A stretch of 64,000 bases of DNA, taken from positions 186,001 through 250,000 of the forward strand of contig JBKEBK010000024.1 in NCBI GenBank assembly GCA_047973125.1, given 5' to 3'. The notes under the pieces were generated by a model. It was not told the origin of the DNA. It saw only the letters and a program-made list of their open reading frames with translations, and did not search any database. The position numbers and the translations under genes were made by a program. This DNA is from CAYNRG01 sp047973125 (GTDB lineage: Bacteria; Bacillota_I; Bacilli_A; Erysipelotrichales; Erysipelotrichaceae). Below are positions 7,438 to 15,057 of this stretch, piece after piece (the stretch's first letter is position 1; each line of letters opens with the position of its first letter).

Positions 7438-9147
7438 TTATTTTTTTATTGTACTTCTAACAAAGTCTACAACTTCCTCCATAGTAGAAAGTTCTAAAGC
7501 TTTATTAGCCATTTCTTCCATATCTTTTTTACTTAGAGATCTTATAATCTTTCTAGCTGGAAGAATACTAGAAGCACTCATTGAAAATTCATCCAATCCA
7601 AGACCAAGAAGTACCGGTGCAGCTAATTCATCTCCGGCCATCTCACCACACATACCACACCATTTACCTTCTTTATGTGCACCATCTATAGCCATTTTTA
7701 CAAGTCTTAAGATTGAAGGATTTAATGGTTGATACAAATATGACACCATTTCATTCATACGATCTGAAGCCATTGAATATTGAATTAAATCATTTGTTCC
7801 AATTGAGAAAAAATCAGCTTCTTTAGCAAACTTATCAGCTAATATTGCAGCAGATGGAATTTCAATCATCATTCCAAGCTCAATTTTATCTCCAATTTTA
7901 ACATTCTCACTTACCAACTTATTTTTTTCTTCTTCAAAAATTGATTTTGCTTCTTTAAATTCATTGATTGTCGCAATCATCGGAAACATAATACATAATT
8001 TACCAAAAGCACTAGCTCTAATCAATGCACGAAGCTGAACACGGAAGATATCCTTGCGATCAAGACAAAGTCTAACTGCACGATATCCTAGAAATGGATT
8101 TAACTCTTCAGGAAAATCAAAGTAAGATAATTTTTTATCTCCACCAATATCAAGAGTTCTAATAACAACTTTCTTATTACCCATTGCCTCTAAAACTTCT
8201 TTATAAGCTTGAAATTGTTCTTCCTCTGTTGGAAAATCATTTTCAGAGTCCATATATAAAAATTCAGTACGATAAAGGCCAACACCTTCACCACCATTTT
8301 TTAGTACGCCTTCAACATCTTTTGGTGTACCAATATTACCAGCAAGTTCAACTTCTACTCCATCAGTTGTAACGCTCTTCTCATTTACTAAAACTTTTAA
8401 AGATTCTTTTTCTTTTAAGTATGCTTCTTCTTTTGCACTATATTCTTCTACTTGACTCTTAGAAGGATTTAATATTACAACACCATCAACTGCATCAAGA
8501 ATTATTTCATCGCCGTGTTTTGCCTTTTCCATTACACTAGCACAACCAACAACGGCCGGTATTTCCAAGCTTCTTGCCATTATTGCAGAATGAGATGTCC
8601 TACCACCAATTGATGTTGCAAAACCTAATGTATATCCTTTTTTAAGTTGTGCTGTATCAGATGGAGTTAAATCTTGTGCAACAATTACTACTTTCTCATT
8701 TATTGTAGTTAAATCAGGAATAATAACACCAGAAATATTACACTGTAATCTAAAGGTTACATCTTTAACATCAGCTGCTCTTTCTTTAAAATATTCATTA
8801 TCCATTCCCTCAAACATTGCCACCATCGAATCAGCAACAACTTTTGTTGCATACTCAGCATTTACTTTATCATTATTTATTGCATCAATAATCTGTGATT
8901 TTAATTCTGGATCATTAGCCATCATTAAATGTGCATCAAAAATAGCTAATTCCTCAGCAGTTAAATTAGCACTCGCTTTTTCTTTAATTTGCTCAATATC
9001 TTTTATGGTTTTCTTAAAAGCACCCTCTAATTTTTCAATTTCTTCCTCTGGTACACCATTAGACTTAATAATATTAAGTTTTGGTTGTTCCAATTTATAA
9101 ACCTTTGCTATTGCAATTCCTGATGATGCCGCAATTCCTTTTAACAT
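7438..9147 (-). CDS. ptsI: Phosphoenolpyruvate-protein phosphotransferase (PTS enzyme I)
   Basis: 569 residues, full length. GGRTSHSAIMARSLEIPAVVG carries the phosphorylated histidine (about residue 187). LYRTEFLYM and VVIRTLDIGGDKKL belong to the PEP-binding barrel, and MCGEMAGD carries the catalytic cysteine region near residue 500. Enzyme I transfers phosphate from PEP to HPr, the first step of all PTS sugar uptake. No ptsH (HPr) gene is in the window. It is followed after 4 bp by a two-subunit glycosyltransferase, an unusual operon partner. The crr gene (EIIA) lies upstream on the same strand, but about 490 bp apart and with its own terminator between them. A GGAGG site precedes the ATG. 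Confidence 0.97.
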   Translation of the reverse strand: MLKGIAASSGIAIAKVYKLEQPKLNIIKSNGVPEEEIEKLEGAFKKTIKDIEQIKEKASANLTAEELAIFDAHLMMANDPELKSQIIDAINNDKVNAEYATKVVADSMVAMFEGMDNEYFKERAADVKDVTFRLQCNISGVIIPDLTTINEKVVIVAQDLTPSDTAQLKKGYTLGFATSIGGRTSHSAIMARSLEIPAVVGCASVMEKAKHGDEIILDAVDGVVILNPSKSQVEEYSAKEEAYLKEKESLKVLVNEKSVTTDGVEVELAGNIGTPKDVEGVLKNGGEGVGLYRTEFLYMDSENDFPTEEEQFQAYKEVLEAMGNKKVVIRTLDIGGDKKLSYFDFPEELNPFLGYRAVRLCLDRKDIFRVQLRALIRASAFGKLCIMFPMIATINEFKEAKSIFEEEKNKLVSENVKIGDKIELGMMIEIPSAAILADKFAKEADFFSIGTNDLIQYSMASDRMNEMVSYLYQPLNPSILRLVKMAIDGAHKEGKWCGMCGEMAGDELAAPVLLGLGLDEFSMSASSILPARKIIRSLSKKDMEEMANKALELSTMEEVVDFVRSTIKK

Positions 9148-9635
9148 TTTTCTTCCTCCATTTTTATTGAAAAAGACTCTTTAAAAAAAGAATTTTTATA
9201 AAAAATCTTCCCCACTTATTAATATAATAACACTTATTAAATTACAAAACAACAATGTGACAAATATAGTCAAATATAAGCTAGTATCAAGTATTTGGGA
9301 CTTTCTATTATCATTGAGGATTAAAATATTGATACTCCCCCATCAAACCACAAAATAAAATAGCAACCACAAATCTAAATAAAAGTAAAATTCTTGTAAA
9401 AATAAGGCACTAAAGGCTTTATTTGAATATATCAAGCATAAGCCAAGATTTAGTCTTTAGCGATCCTTGTTACTTTGTTAAGTCATTTAAGTAAGACTCC
9501 TTAAAAATATCGAGAACCCATAACAAAATTAAAAAATACCCCCATCTACATAAAATAAAGAGTATTTTTTTACAATTTTCAAAGATTATAGGAAATTTTC
9601 CTCCCCAACGTTTTAGCCGAAGATTTTAAAATTAA
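9148..9635. other. 488-bp noncoding stretch between crr and ptsI
   Basis: No gene is supported here. It holds a candidate ptsI promoter on the minus strand (TTGTAA 9242-9247, 17 bp, TATTAA 9219-9224) and a terminator for crr at 9531-9571. The middle (about 9250-9530) contains short open stretches on the minus strand such as KAFSALFLQEFYFY ending at a TGA, with no start codon or ribosome site. These might be the decayed end of a lost gene or mobile element, but I cannot identify one. Confidence 0.5.
9531..9571 (-). terminator. Likely terminator of crr
   Basis: Arms AAAAAATAC and GTATTTTTT lie at 9531-9539 and 9562-9570, and can be extended by one or two pairs around an A/C mismatch. On the minus strand the stem ends in a T run about 65-100 bp after the crr stop. 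The stem has low GC content. Confidence 0.5.
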
Positions 9636-10119
9636 CTATCCTTCACACTTGATCTTCCCAATTTTATCACCATATTTAACACTATCTTGTCCACAAATAT
9701 CAATGCGAGCATTGTCTTTTAAATTGGTTATGACTACAATGACACTTGGATCAATCTTTAACTTTTCTAACATTGATAAATCCATCTCTACTAGCTTTGT
9801 AGATTCACTTATTTTTTGATTTTCTTTTACATAAATTTCAAATGGTTTTCCATTTAAATCAACAGTATTAATTCCAATATGTAAAATTACTTCATCCCCA
9901 TTGTTTGACATAATACCTATCGCATGTTTCGTAGGGAAAATGGTAACAACTTTTCCGGCTACTGGAGATGTTATAACACCATCTTTAGGAAAAACTGCAT
10001 AACCATCTCCCATCATTTTTTGAGAAAACACTGGATCTTTAACATCTTCTATTTTCATCAATGTTCCTGATGATGGAGCATATAAAGTAGTTTCTTCATA
10101 AACGTGATTTTTTTAACAT
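9636..10119 (-). CDS. crr: PTS glucose-type EIIA component, frame broken at an A7 run near the start
   Basis: The body reads LYAPSSGTLMKIEDV, DPVFSQKMMGDG, TKHAIGIMSNNGDEVILHIGI and VVITNL, a complete Crr-type EIIA; the phosphorylated histidine is in ILHIGI. It takes phosphate from HPr and passes it to EIIB/EIIC partners. The ribosome site AAAGGAG and ATG at 10119 are ideal, but that frame reads MLKKSRL and stops at TGA. Removing one A from the run of seven A (10108-10114) gives MLKNHVYEETTLYAPSSG and joins the EIIA frame. As written, only an internal TTG/ATG (10061/10058) would be open, deleting the first beta strand. Explanations are a recent inactivating indel, polymerase slippage restoring the frame, or a sequencing error. 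No EIIB/C genes are adjacent. Confidence 0.85.
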
Positions 10120-10136
10120 TTATATTACATCTCCTT

Positions 10137-10275
10137 TTTTTAATGAAATACCTTTTGTTTTTTCTTATAAGAGTTAAACCACTCAAAACAGTACGTCCCA
10201 CATGTAAGCGTATACACATCGTAGCATATCTTTTTTTGCATATCTCTCTTTTTTTTACATCTATTTCATTAAAAA
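10137..10275 (-). promoter_or_regulatory. Long-range 14-bp inverted repeat in the crr leader
   Basis: TTTTTAATGAAATA (10137-10150) and its exact reverse complement (10262-10275) are 111 bp apart. In the crr mRNA the 5' arm is the T-tract of a terminator-like hairpin and the 3' arm lies directly before the ribosome site. Pairing could compete with the hairpin or mask translation initiation. The pairing is seen; the regulatory role is inference. Confidence 0.45.
10203..10216. promoter_or_regulatory. Probable CcpA catabolite-responsive element (cre)
   Basis: TGTAAGCGTATACA matches the cre consensus TGWNANCGNTNWCA at all but one defined position. It lies about 85 bp upstream of the crr start. 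CcpA with Ser-phosphorylated HPr would bind such a site and repress or activate depending on its place relative to the promoter, which I cannot locate with confidence. Confidence 0.55.
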
Positions 10276-10317
10276 CCGTTTTTATTCATCATCAATTTCT
10301 TGATAAGTAAAAAACGG
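10271..10317 (-). terminator. Terminator-like hairpin in the crr leader
   Basis: On the minus strand CCGTTTTT (10317-10310) pairs with AAAAACGG (10283-10276), with an inner ATCAA/TTGAT stem, and is followed by five T (10275-10271). It is either the end of an upstream transcript or an attenuator about 155 bp before crr. Confidence 0.55.
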
Positions 10318-10698
10318 ATATTTTTATTTACTATTCATTATTTTAGTTTTCTTCAAATATATTATTATTAATACAAAGAAATTCAATCCTTCACATGAAT
10401 GCACTTACTTATAATGTACAACTCTTATAATAGAAAAGTTATACTCGATGCGTCTTTAAAATACATGAATATATTTAGCAATTAGTTCAACTCTGATCAA
10501 TATTGATAAGTGCTATTCTAGTATCTGACTTGTTAAAGTTTCTTGTTTATAACTATTGTTATAATTCCTCAATTCATAAACATACATGAATAGTAAATTT
10601 ATGAAGACTAGTGTTGTGATTGCAATGGTCGAAGATATAATAATTTCTTTTAGATCTATGTAGCATGTTAATTCTGTTTATTTTCACTATCTGAATAT

Positions 10699-10743
10699 AA
10701 AAAAAATCAATTTTTTTTATAATTCGCAGTAATTGATTTTTTA
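10699..10743 (-). terminator. Intrinsic terminator after the cupin operon
   Basis: Arms AAAAAATCAATT (10701-10712) and AATTGATTTTTT (10731-10742), read on the minus strand just after the cupin stop codon at 10749, end in a T run. Confidence 0.75.
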
Positions 10744-10748
10744 TTTAC

Positions 10749-11081
10749 TTATTTTACTAATATATTAAAATATTTTGTATCTTCTAATGCAACGATTCCA
10801 TAAAGTACATTACTTTCAATTACAACCATGTCGTTGGAATTTAAAATAACTTCACCATCATCTTTATAGATTACTTTTAATTTTCCCTCTAAACAGAAAA
10901 ATAGTGTTTCTTCAAAATAAATTTCTTTATCAATATCTTCTCCTTTTGAAGCCGAGAAAAATCTCATCTCAACATTATTATTATCAATTACAGCTTTACT
11001 CGATATCCCATTTTTTGAGTTTTTAACAAAAGTTTTACTATCAATAATTTCATAAGGACTAACATTTTTAAAAATTTTCAT
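10749..11081 (-). CDS. Cupin-fold protein
   Basis: 110 residues. EETLFFCLEGKLKVIYKDDGEVILNSNDMVVIESNVLYGIVA follows the cupin two-motif layout. The usual His ligands of motif 1 and motif 2 are largely missing, so it may bind a ligand without a metal. It is translated with the next cupin gene (1 bp gap). Function is unknown; small cupins like this are often sugar or oxyanion binders or regulators. The gene is followed by a strong terminator at 10699-10743. Confidence 0.6.
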   Translation of the reverse strand: MKIFKNVSPYEIIDSKTFVKNSKNGISSKAVIDNNNVEMRFFSASKGEDIDKEIYFEETLFFCLEGKLKVIYKDDGEVILNSNDMVVIESNVLYGIVALEDTKYFNILVK

Positions 11082-11082
11082 T

Positions 11083-11421
11083 TTACTTCTCCTTGATTAC
11101 AACAAGTAACATTGTCATATCTTCGATTGCAGTTACTTTATGAGATACATTTGCTGGCATAACAATAATTTGACCTTCTCTTACCTCGCTTATCTCATCA
11201 GCAATCTTTACACTAGCTACTCCTTTATGAATGTAAACTAAAGCATCGCCAGTTGCAGCATGTGGTCCTACCCCTTCTCCTTTTCCAAATGATAAAAACG
11301 TCATTGATGCTCCATTTTTTTGAGCTAATGCTAAACTATCAATTTGACCAGATGATGGGAAAACCAAATCATCAACACTAATACTCTTACCTACTTCTAC
11401 ATTTTTAATAAATTCACTCAT
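11083..11421 (-). CDS. Cupin domain protein
   Basis: 112 residues, a single cupin barrel. FGKGEGVGPHAATGDALVYIHKGVASVKI is cupin motif 1, with the ligand-like His of GPHAA, and REGQIIVMPANVSHKVTAIEDMTMLLVV is motif 2 with a conserved His. A metal site is therefore plausible. The ATG has a good ribosome site, AAGGAGAA. It forms a two-gene operon with the neighbouring degenerate cupin, perhaps as a heterodimer (inference). The substrate is unknown. Confidence 0.75.
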   Translation of the reverse strand: MSEFIKNVEVGKSISVDDLVFPSSGQIDSLALAQKNGASMTFLSFGKGEGVGPHAATGDALVYIHKGVASVKIADEISEVREGQIIVMPANVSHKVTAIEDMTMLLVVIKEK

Positions 11422-11723
11422 TTTATTATTCTCCTTCTTATTTTTTATATATACCTTTTTACATTAACATCTTTTTTCAAACTACAATATTTTTACTTAA
11501 TATAAGATCTTTATCTTAAATTTTATAACAAAATCCTAGTAATGGGCTTATAGTTTCAAATAATAATGCAAAAAAGTAATAACAACTTGTATGATTAATT
11601 AATATTACAATATAAACTTTTATGTTTAATATTTCATAACCTCCTTTTTTAAGTTAGTGAGAGCTAACTAAAATAATATTAACATAAATGTACTTTAAAT
11701 TATGTCGCTATTGCAACACTTTT
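11422..11723. other. 302-bp intergenic stretch with an orphan ribosome site
   Basis: On the minus strand, AAAAAAGGAGGTT (a near-perfect ribosome site) leads into ATG AAA TAT TAA, a three-codon ORF (MKY). Just upstream is an inverted repeat with arms AGTTAG (11652-11657) and CTAACT (11664-11669) that looks like a TetR-type operator. No real gene follows until the cupins 200 bp further. It may be the scar of a deleted gene or a leader peptide. No known riboswitch was recognised. Confidence 0.45.
11652..11669. promoter_or_regulatory. Candidate operator (inverted repeat)
   Basis: AGTTAG and CTAACT arms six bases apart, extendable by flanking A/T pairs, lie directly upstream of the orphan ribosome site. 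The shape resembles binding sites of TetR-family regulators. No TetR-family gene is in the window. Confidence 0.35.
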
Positions 11724-12062
11724 TTATTTTTTATTCATATCATCAAAAAAGTAAGTTAAAATCTCATCTAGCGCTTTATTTTTTAATCTGTAATATGTGC
11801 TTCTTGAATAGTACTCATTATACCATCGATATCTTTTTTTACCGAGATATTCATTTCTAATTATTTTATTTGTATCCTCATCACACTCTTGTAATATCTT
11901 ATCAAACAAATGGATATATGCTACATCATTTAAATATTCTTTTTTATTATATTCTTGGCTAATTTCTCTAACCTCAACACTTATTAAGGATACCTTATAT
12001 TTTTTAATTATATTTAACAACATTTTTTCCTTTCTCTTTAATCCTAAATCATTTTTTCCCAT
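11724..12062 (-). CDS. MG284/MPN403-family protein (ArpU-like)
   Basis: Taken from ATG 12062 (ribosome site AGGGGAG six bases upstream) this is 112 residues: MGKNDLGLKRKEKMLLN at the start and WYNEYYSRSTYYRLKNKALDEIL near the end. The SRSTYYRLKNKA helix and the preceding ECDEDTNKIIRNEYL resemble the MG284/MPN403 proteins of Mollicutes and the ArpU group of phage regulators. The motif looks like a helix-turn-helix of sigma-region-4 type. The biological role of the family is unknown. It stands alone between the cupin region and a divergent membrane protein gene. Upstream in-frame codons to 12113 add a poorly conserved stretch without a ribosome site. Confidence 0.6.
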   Translation of the reverse strand: MGKNDLGLKRKEKMLLNIIKKYKVSLISVEVREISQEYNKKEYLNDVAYIHLFDKILQECDEDTNKIIRNEYLGKKRYRWYNEYYSRSTYYRLKNKALDEILTYFFDDMNKK

Positions 12063-12152
12063 ATTGAACTCCCCTTTGCTATTCACCATTATTATTACAT
12101 TAAATATATACAATAATTTACAATTCTCTTTTAGCGAGATTTTTTTTAAATA

Positions 12153-12181
12153 TTGATACTACATTTATAATGATGTATAAT
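12153..12181 (+). promoter_or_regulatory. Promoter of the six-helix membrane protein gene
   Basis: TTGATA (12153-12158) and a perfect TATAAT (12176-12181) with a 17 bp spacer, 25 bp upstream of the ATG at 12207. Confidence 0.65.
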
Positions 12182-12206
12182 TTAGTAGTTAAAAAGGAGT
12201 TATTAC

Positions 12207-12866
12207 ATGAGTTCAAATAGTACAACACTAACTATAAGCAGAATATTAAAATCAACACTATGCTTTTTTTTGATCCCAATATTAGCAAACAATATTACCA
12301 AGCTTATAAATAACGAAATCGTTAGTTTTACCTTATCTATACATTTATCAGCATTAATTTTATTTTCAATGAATTGGGATCTTGTATCAATTCATTATAA
12401 GCGATTTAAAGATGACTTTAATGAATCCATATTTTTTGTAATTATAGGTGTAATTATTATTAGTATACTTTTATTTGTAAATCACTTTTATTTCAATGCT
12501 TTTTCATTAGTTATAAATAAAGAAGAACTAAGTCAGGTATCCTTCTTTATTCCTCTAATTTTATTTGCATATAGTTTCTTATTCGCTTCAATATATATTA
12601 TAACATTTAAATGTTTATCTGATAGACTTGTATTAAAACAGGCAGAAATCACGGTAATATCTTCATCAAGCTTTATATTCTCACTTTTATTTGTTATTAT
12701 TTTTATTCCATTTGATAAGATACTATGGTTAAAAGGTTATATATTTTACTTTATAATTACTATTATTTTATCTTACTTATATAACCAAACTAAATCTTTA
12801 TTTACTAGTATGTTAGCTTTTTCAATTGCTCTTCTATTAATTAATACCGCAATTATATTCATTTAG
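12207..12866 (+). CDS. Unrecognised polytopic membrane protein
   Basis: 219 residues with about six hydrophobic segments, roughly at residues 13-27, 40-56, 74-92, 108-132, 150-168 and 172-190, and a hydrophobic C-terminus. It has no cysteine or charge pattern that identifies a family. It could be half of a flippase-like transporter, but no motif supports that. The gene has its own promoter (TTGATA, 17 bp, TATAAT), a GGAG ribosome site and a shared terminator at 12913-12945, so it is a monocistronic unit. Codon use and base composition look like the neighbours. Confidence 0.55.
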   Translation: MSSNSTTLTISRILKSTLCFFLIPILANNITKLINNEIVSFTLSIHLSALILFSMNWDLVSIHYKRFKDDFNESIFFVIIGVIIISILLFVNHFYFNAFSLVINKEELSQVSFFIPLILFAYSFLFASIYIITFKCLSDRLVLKQAEITVISSSSFIFSLLFVIIFIPFDKILWLKGYIFYFIITIILSYLYNQTKSLFTSMLAFSIALLLINTAIIFI

Positions 12867-12912
12867 TAATATAAATCTATATCAGCATCTAAATAATTAT
12901 TTGCTAGTTATT

Positions 12913-12945
12913 AAAAAGCACACCAATTTGGTTGTGCTTTTTTTA
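12913..12945. terminator. Bidirectional terminator between the membrane protein gene and hpf
   Basis: AAAAAGCACA (12913-12922) pairs with TGTGCTTTTT (12933-12942), with a CAA/TTG inner stem, between two convergent genes. A or T runs flank both sides. Confidence 0.8.
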
Positions 12946-12951
12946 TATTTT

Positions 12952-13479
12952 TTATTGTGTTTCAATTAATCCATAGCCACCATCATGTCTACGGTATACA
13001 ACAGAAACTGTTTGAGTTTCTTCATCAGTATAAATGAAGAAGCTATGCCCTAACATTTCCATTCTCATTATTGCTTCATCAACTTCCATCTCTTCTGCAA
13101 TAATTGTCTTTGTTTTTACTGGAACATCATTTTCACTAAATTCATTATCATCCTGTTCAATGAATGAAGCAGTTAATTTATCCTTATGTTTTCTTGAAAG
13201 TCTAGTTTTTTGTCTTCTAATTTGATCTTCAAGCTTATCCATCGATAAATCGATAGCTGCATACAGATCATTATGTTCAACCTCTGATCTTAAAATTCCA
13301 ACTTTCGCAGGGATTGTAACTTCAATTTTTTGACTCTGTTTATTTATTTTAACAACAACCCTAGCAATTGTATCTTCGTCAATTAATAAGTACTTATCTA
13401 ATACCGACAACTTGCTTTCTATTTTAGTCTTCATTGCTTCTGTAATTTCAACATTTTTTCCAATTATTTCAAATCTCAT
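12952..13479 (-). CDS. hpf: Ribosome hibernation promoting factor, long form
   Basis: Taken from ATG 13479 (175 residues), where AAGGAGGA is the ribosome site and MRFEIIGKNVEITEAMK is the standard N-terminus. The in-frame extension to 13548 is not conserved. Residues 1-100 are the ribosome-binding beta-alpha fold. The C-terminal stretch KTKTIIAEEMEVDEAIMRMEMLGHSFFIY is the dimerisation domain of long HPF. The protein pairs 70S ribosomes into inactive 100S dimers in stationary phase. It follows the DUF2779 gene on the same strand with a 50 bp gap. Confidence 0.95.
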   Translation of the reverse strand: MRFEIIGKNVEITEAMKTKIESKLSVLDKYLLIDEDTIARVVVKINKQSQKIEVTIPAKVGILRSEVEHNDLYAAIDLSMDKLEDQIRRQKTRLSRKHKDKLTASFIEQDDNEFSENDVPVKTKTIIAEEMEVDEAIMRMEMLGHSFFIYTDEETQTVSVVYRRHDGGYGLIETQ

Positions 13480-13529
13480 AGTTATTTCCTCCTTGATTAT
13501 ATCTATATTATAATTCTTTTTAAGATCTT

Positions 13530-15008
13530 TTAAAAGCCTTTTAACCACTTTTCTAATTTTCTATTGAGCCACTTATAAATAACCACCATAGAATAGGTAT
13601 CCATAGCACAATATTTCAATAACTGCTCTTTAATTTTTACTTTTTCACTACTATCTTCTTCCATCGAAAAGCTTCGCCATTTCAAGACAGCATCTGCACC
13701 TTGTTTAATCTCTAACTCATCATATCCACCATCATTTTCCATAATAGACATCAATGCTTTAAGTGAATATTGACCTCTCATTTTAATATGATAAACTACA
13801 CCATCAGTAAATGGTAAAATAAAGTCTTTTATCCTATTTAAAATATCATCAATTTGTTTTGAGTAACCATTAAACTGTTTTGCGAGCTCCTTAAGTCTTA
13901 GACACTCTGCACCAGTAGCACCAAACGATAAAATTGTGCCAACTTTTGGAATATCATTCAATAAGTTTATTAATAAATCTTCTCGACAATCTTTTTCATT
14001 AAGATACTCATGGTGTTTCACTTCCCCATTTTCATGTAATATATGAATCGAATACTGAAATACAATAGTTTCAAAAGGTTTCATTCCATCATATATTGGT
14101 AATGGAAAGATATCCCATTCAAAATCAACAAATATCAGTGGATATTGTAATTGATCAAATAATCCTTTTAAGGCATAGTAATTTATAAATAAGCCACCAT
14201 TTTTACTTGCCATTATTTGTGCATATTGAGCTTTACTTCCTTCTACTAGATCTAAATCAGCATCTTTGAGCAATAAAATTCCGTCGCGATACATTTTTGT
14301 TTTATTTTTTGAAAGTGTCAAAGTAAGAATTGAATCATCTTCTTGTAAATCTATACTTGTTGTACATCTTTCACTATATACACACTTCATTTTATGCTCG
14401 CAACAATCTTTCTTTTCAATAGAATTAATACTACTAGATTTTTTAAGCTTTCTTGAAATATAATCTAAATCTGGAAGTTTATTACACACAACTGATTTAA
14501 TTTTTTTTAATTGTTTCTTTTTATTATTATGAAAGTTCCTACTTATTAATAAAGCCTCACTAGGATCTATTTTGTTTTTATATACATAATCTCCATTTAT
14601 ATAGATTGCATACACATTATTTATATGTAAATTAAACTTTTTTAAAACACTGATAGCATATTTCCACTCTTTGCTATGTTCTAATTTTGGATATAGTAAA
14701 TATGAGACAAAATAAACATCAATACCATTGTTTACCCTTTTAATACATGGAACCTCAACCTTAATATTTCGATATTGAAAAAACGCTCTTAGAACATATT
14801 TTTTACTATTTAACTGCGTAATTAACTCTTCATTTGTAGTATTAAAATCACCAATGAAGAAATCAGTTATCTTTAACTTGGCAATAATTAAATCATATAT
14901 ATCATAGTCTTTTCTTAATTTAAGATTTTCATGCGCTAAATTCTGTTGGCTTAATAAATAATAATTTTCACAGAAATTAATTTTCTTTATATCATCATAT
15001 AAATACAT
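13530..15008 (-). CDS. DUF2779 domain protein (DnaQ-like nuclease fold)
   Basis: 492 residues from ATG 15008, with ribosome site AAGGAAGG five bases upstream. LIFVDFEWDIFPLPIYDGMKP (about residue 300) begins the DUF2779 domain: FVDFE supplies the exonuclease-type DxE acidic pair, and YCAMDTYSMV near the C-terminus gives the final Asp. A cysteine group in the middle (CCEHKMKCVYSERC) resembles the Fe-S cysteines of Cas4-like PD-(D/E)XK nucleases that often precede DUF2779. The expected PD-(D/E)XK residues are not obvious. The family is common in Mollicutes and relatives and has no established role. Here it sits between an aminopeptidase and hpf, not near CRISPR. Confidence 0.75.
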   Translation of the reverse strand: MYLYDDIKKINFCENYYLLSQQNLAHENLKLRKDYDIYDLIIAKLKITDFFIGDFNTTNEELITQLNSKKYVLRAFFQYRNIKVEVPCIKRVNNGIDVYFVSYLLYPKLEHSKEWKYAISVLKKFNLHINNVYAIYINGDYVYKNKIDPSEALLISRNFHNNKKKQLKKIKSVVCNKLPDLDYISRKLKKSSSINSIEKKDCCEHKMKCVYSERCTTSIDLQEDDSILTLTLSKNKTKMYRDGILLLKDADLDLVEGSKAQYAQIMASKNGGLFINYYALKGLFDQLQYPLIFVDFEWDIFPLPIYDGMKPFETIVFQYSIHILHENGEVKHHEYLNEKDCREDLLINLLNDIPKVGTILSFGATGAECLRLKELAKQFNGYSKQIDDILNRIKDFILPFTDGVVYHIKMRGQYSLKALMSIMENDGGYDELEIKQGADAVLKWRSFSMEEDSSEKVKIKEQLLKYCAMDTYSMVVIYKWLNRKLEKWLKGF

Positions 15009-15057
15009 AATATCCTTCCTTATTAAAGCAAAAGCGATCAATGATCGCCAGCTTTAC

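Larger units (their letters stand above)
10120..10748. other. 629-bp gene-poor stretch: crr leader and possible decayed ORF
   Basis: The left third is the crr leader, listed separately: cre-like site, terminator-like hairpin and long inverted repeat. An uninterrupted minus-strand frame at 10513-10677 (54 codons) reads, in part, DLKEIIISSTIAITTLVFIN and LLFMYVYELRNYNNSYK. It looks like a small membrane protein but lacks an upstream ATG, GTG or TTG and any ribosome site, so it may be a gene remnant. The plus-strand frame at 10104-10310 is T-rich and has no ribosome site; I do not accept it. Confidence 0.45.

Noticed and set aside
7438..9147. Plus-strand frame at 8184-8372 inside ptsI
   Set aside because: It is a shadow of the highly conserved ptsI coding strand, with no ribosome site.
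9250..9530. Insertion-sequence remnant between crr and ptsI
   Set aside because: I saw no terminal inverted repeats, target duplication or recognisable transposase motif; the evidence is only a few short open stretches.
4664..10119. Mycoplasma-type code (TGA as Trp) to explain the crr frame
   Set aside because: yebC ends in TGA at exactly the conserved C-terminus, and reading through the crr TGA leads into a wrong frame. Tryptophan is encoded by TGG throughout.
10104..10310. Plus-strand 68-codon frame over the crr leader
   Set aside because: It has no ribosome site, is composed of T-rich hydrophobic codons, and overlaps the crr start, cre site and hairpin on the other strand.
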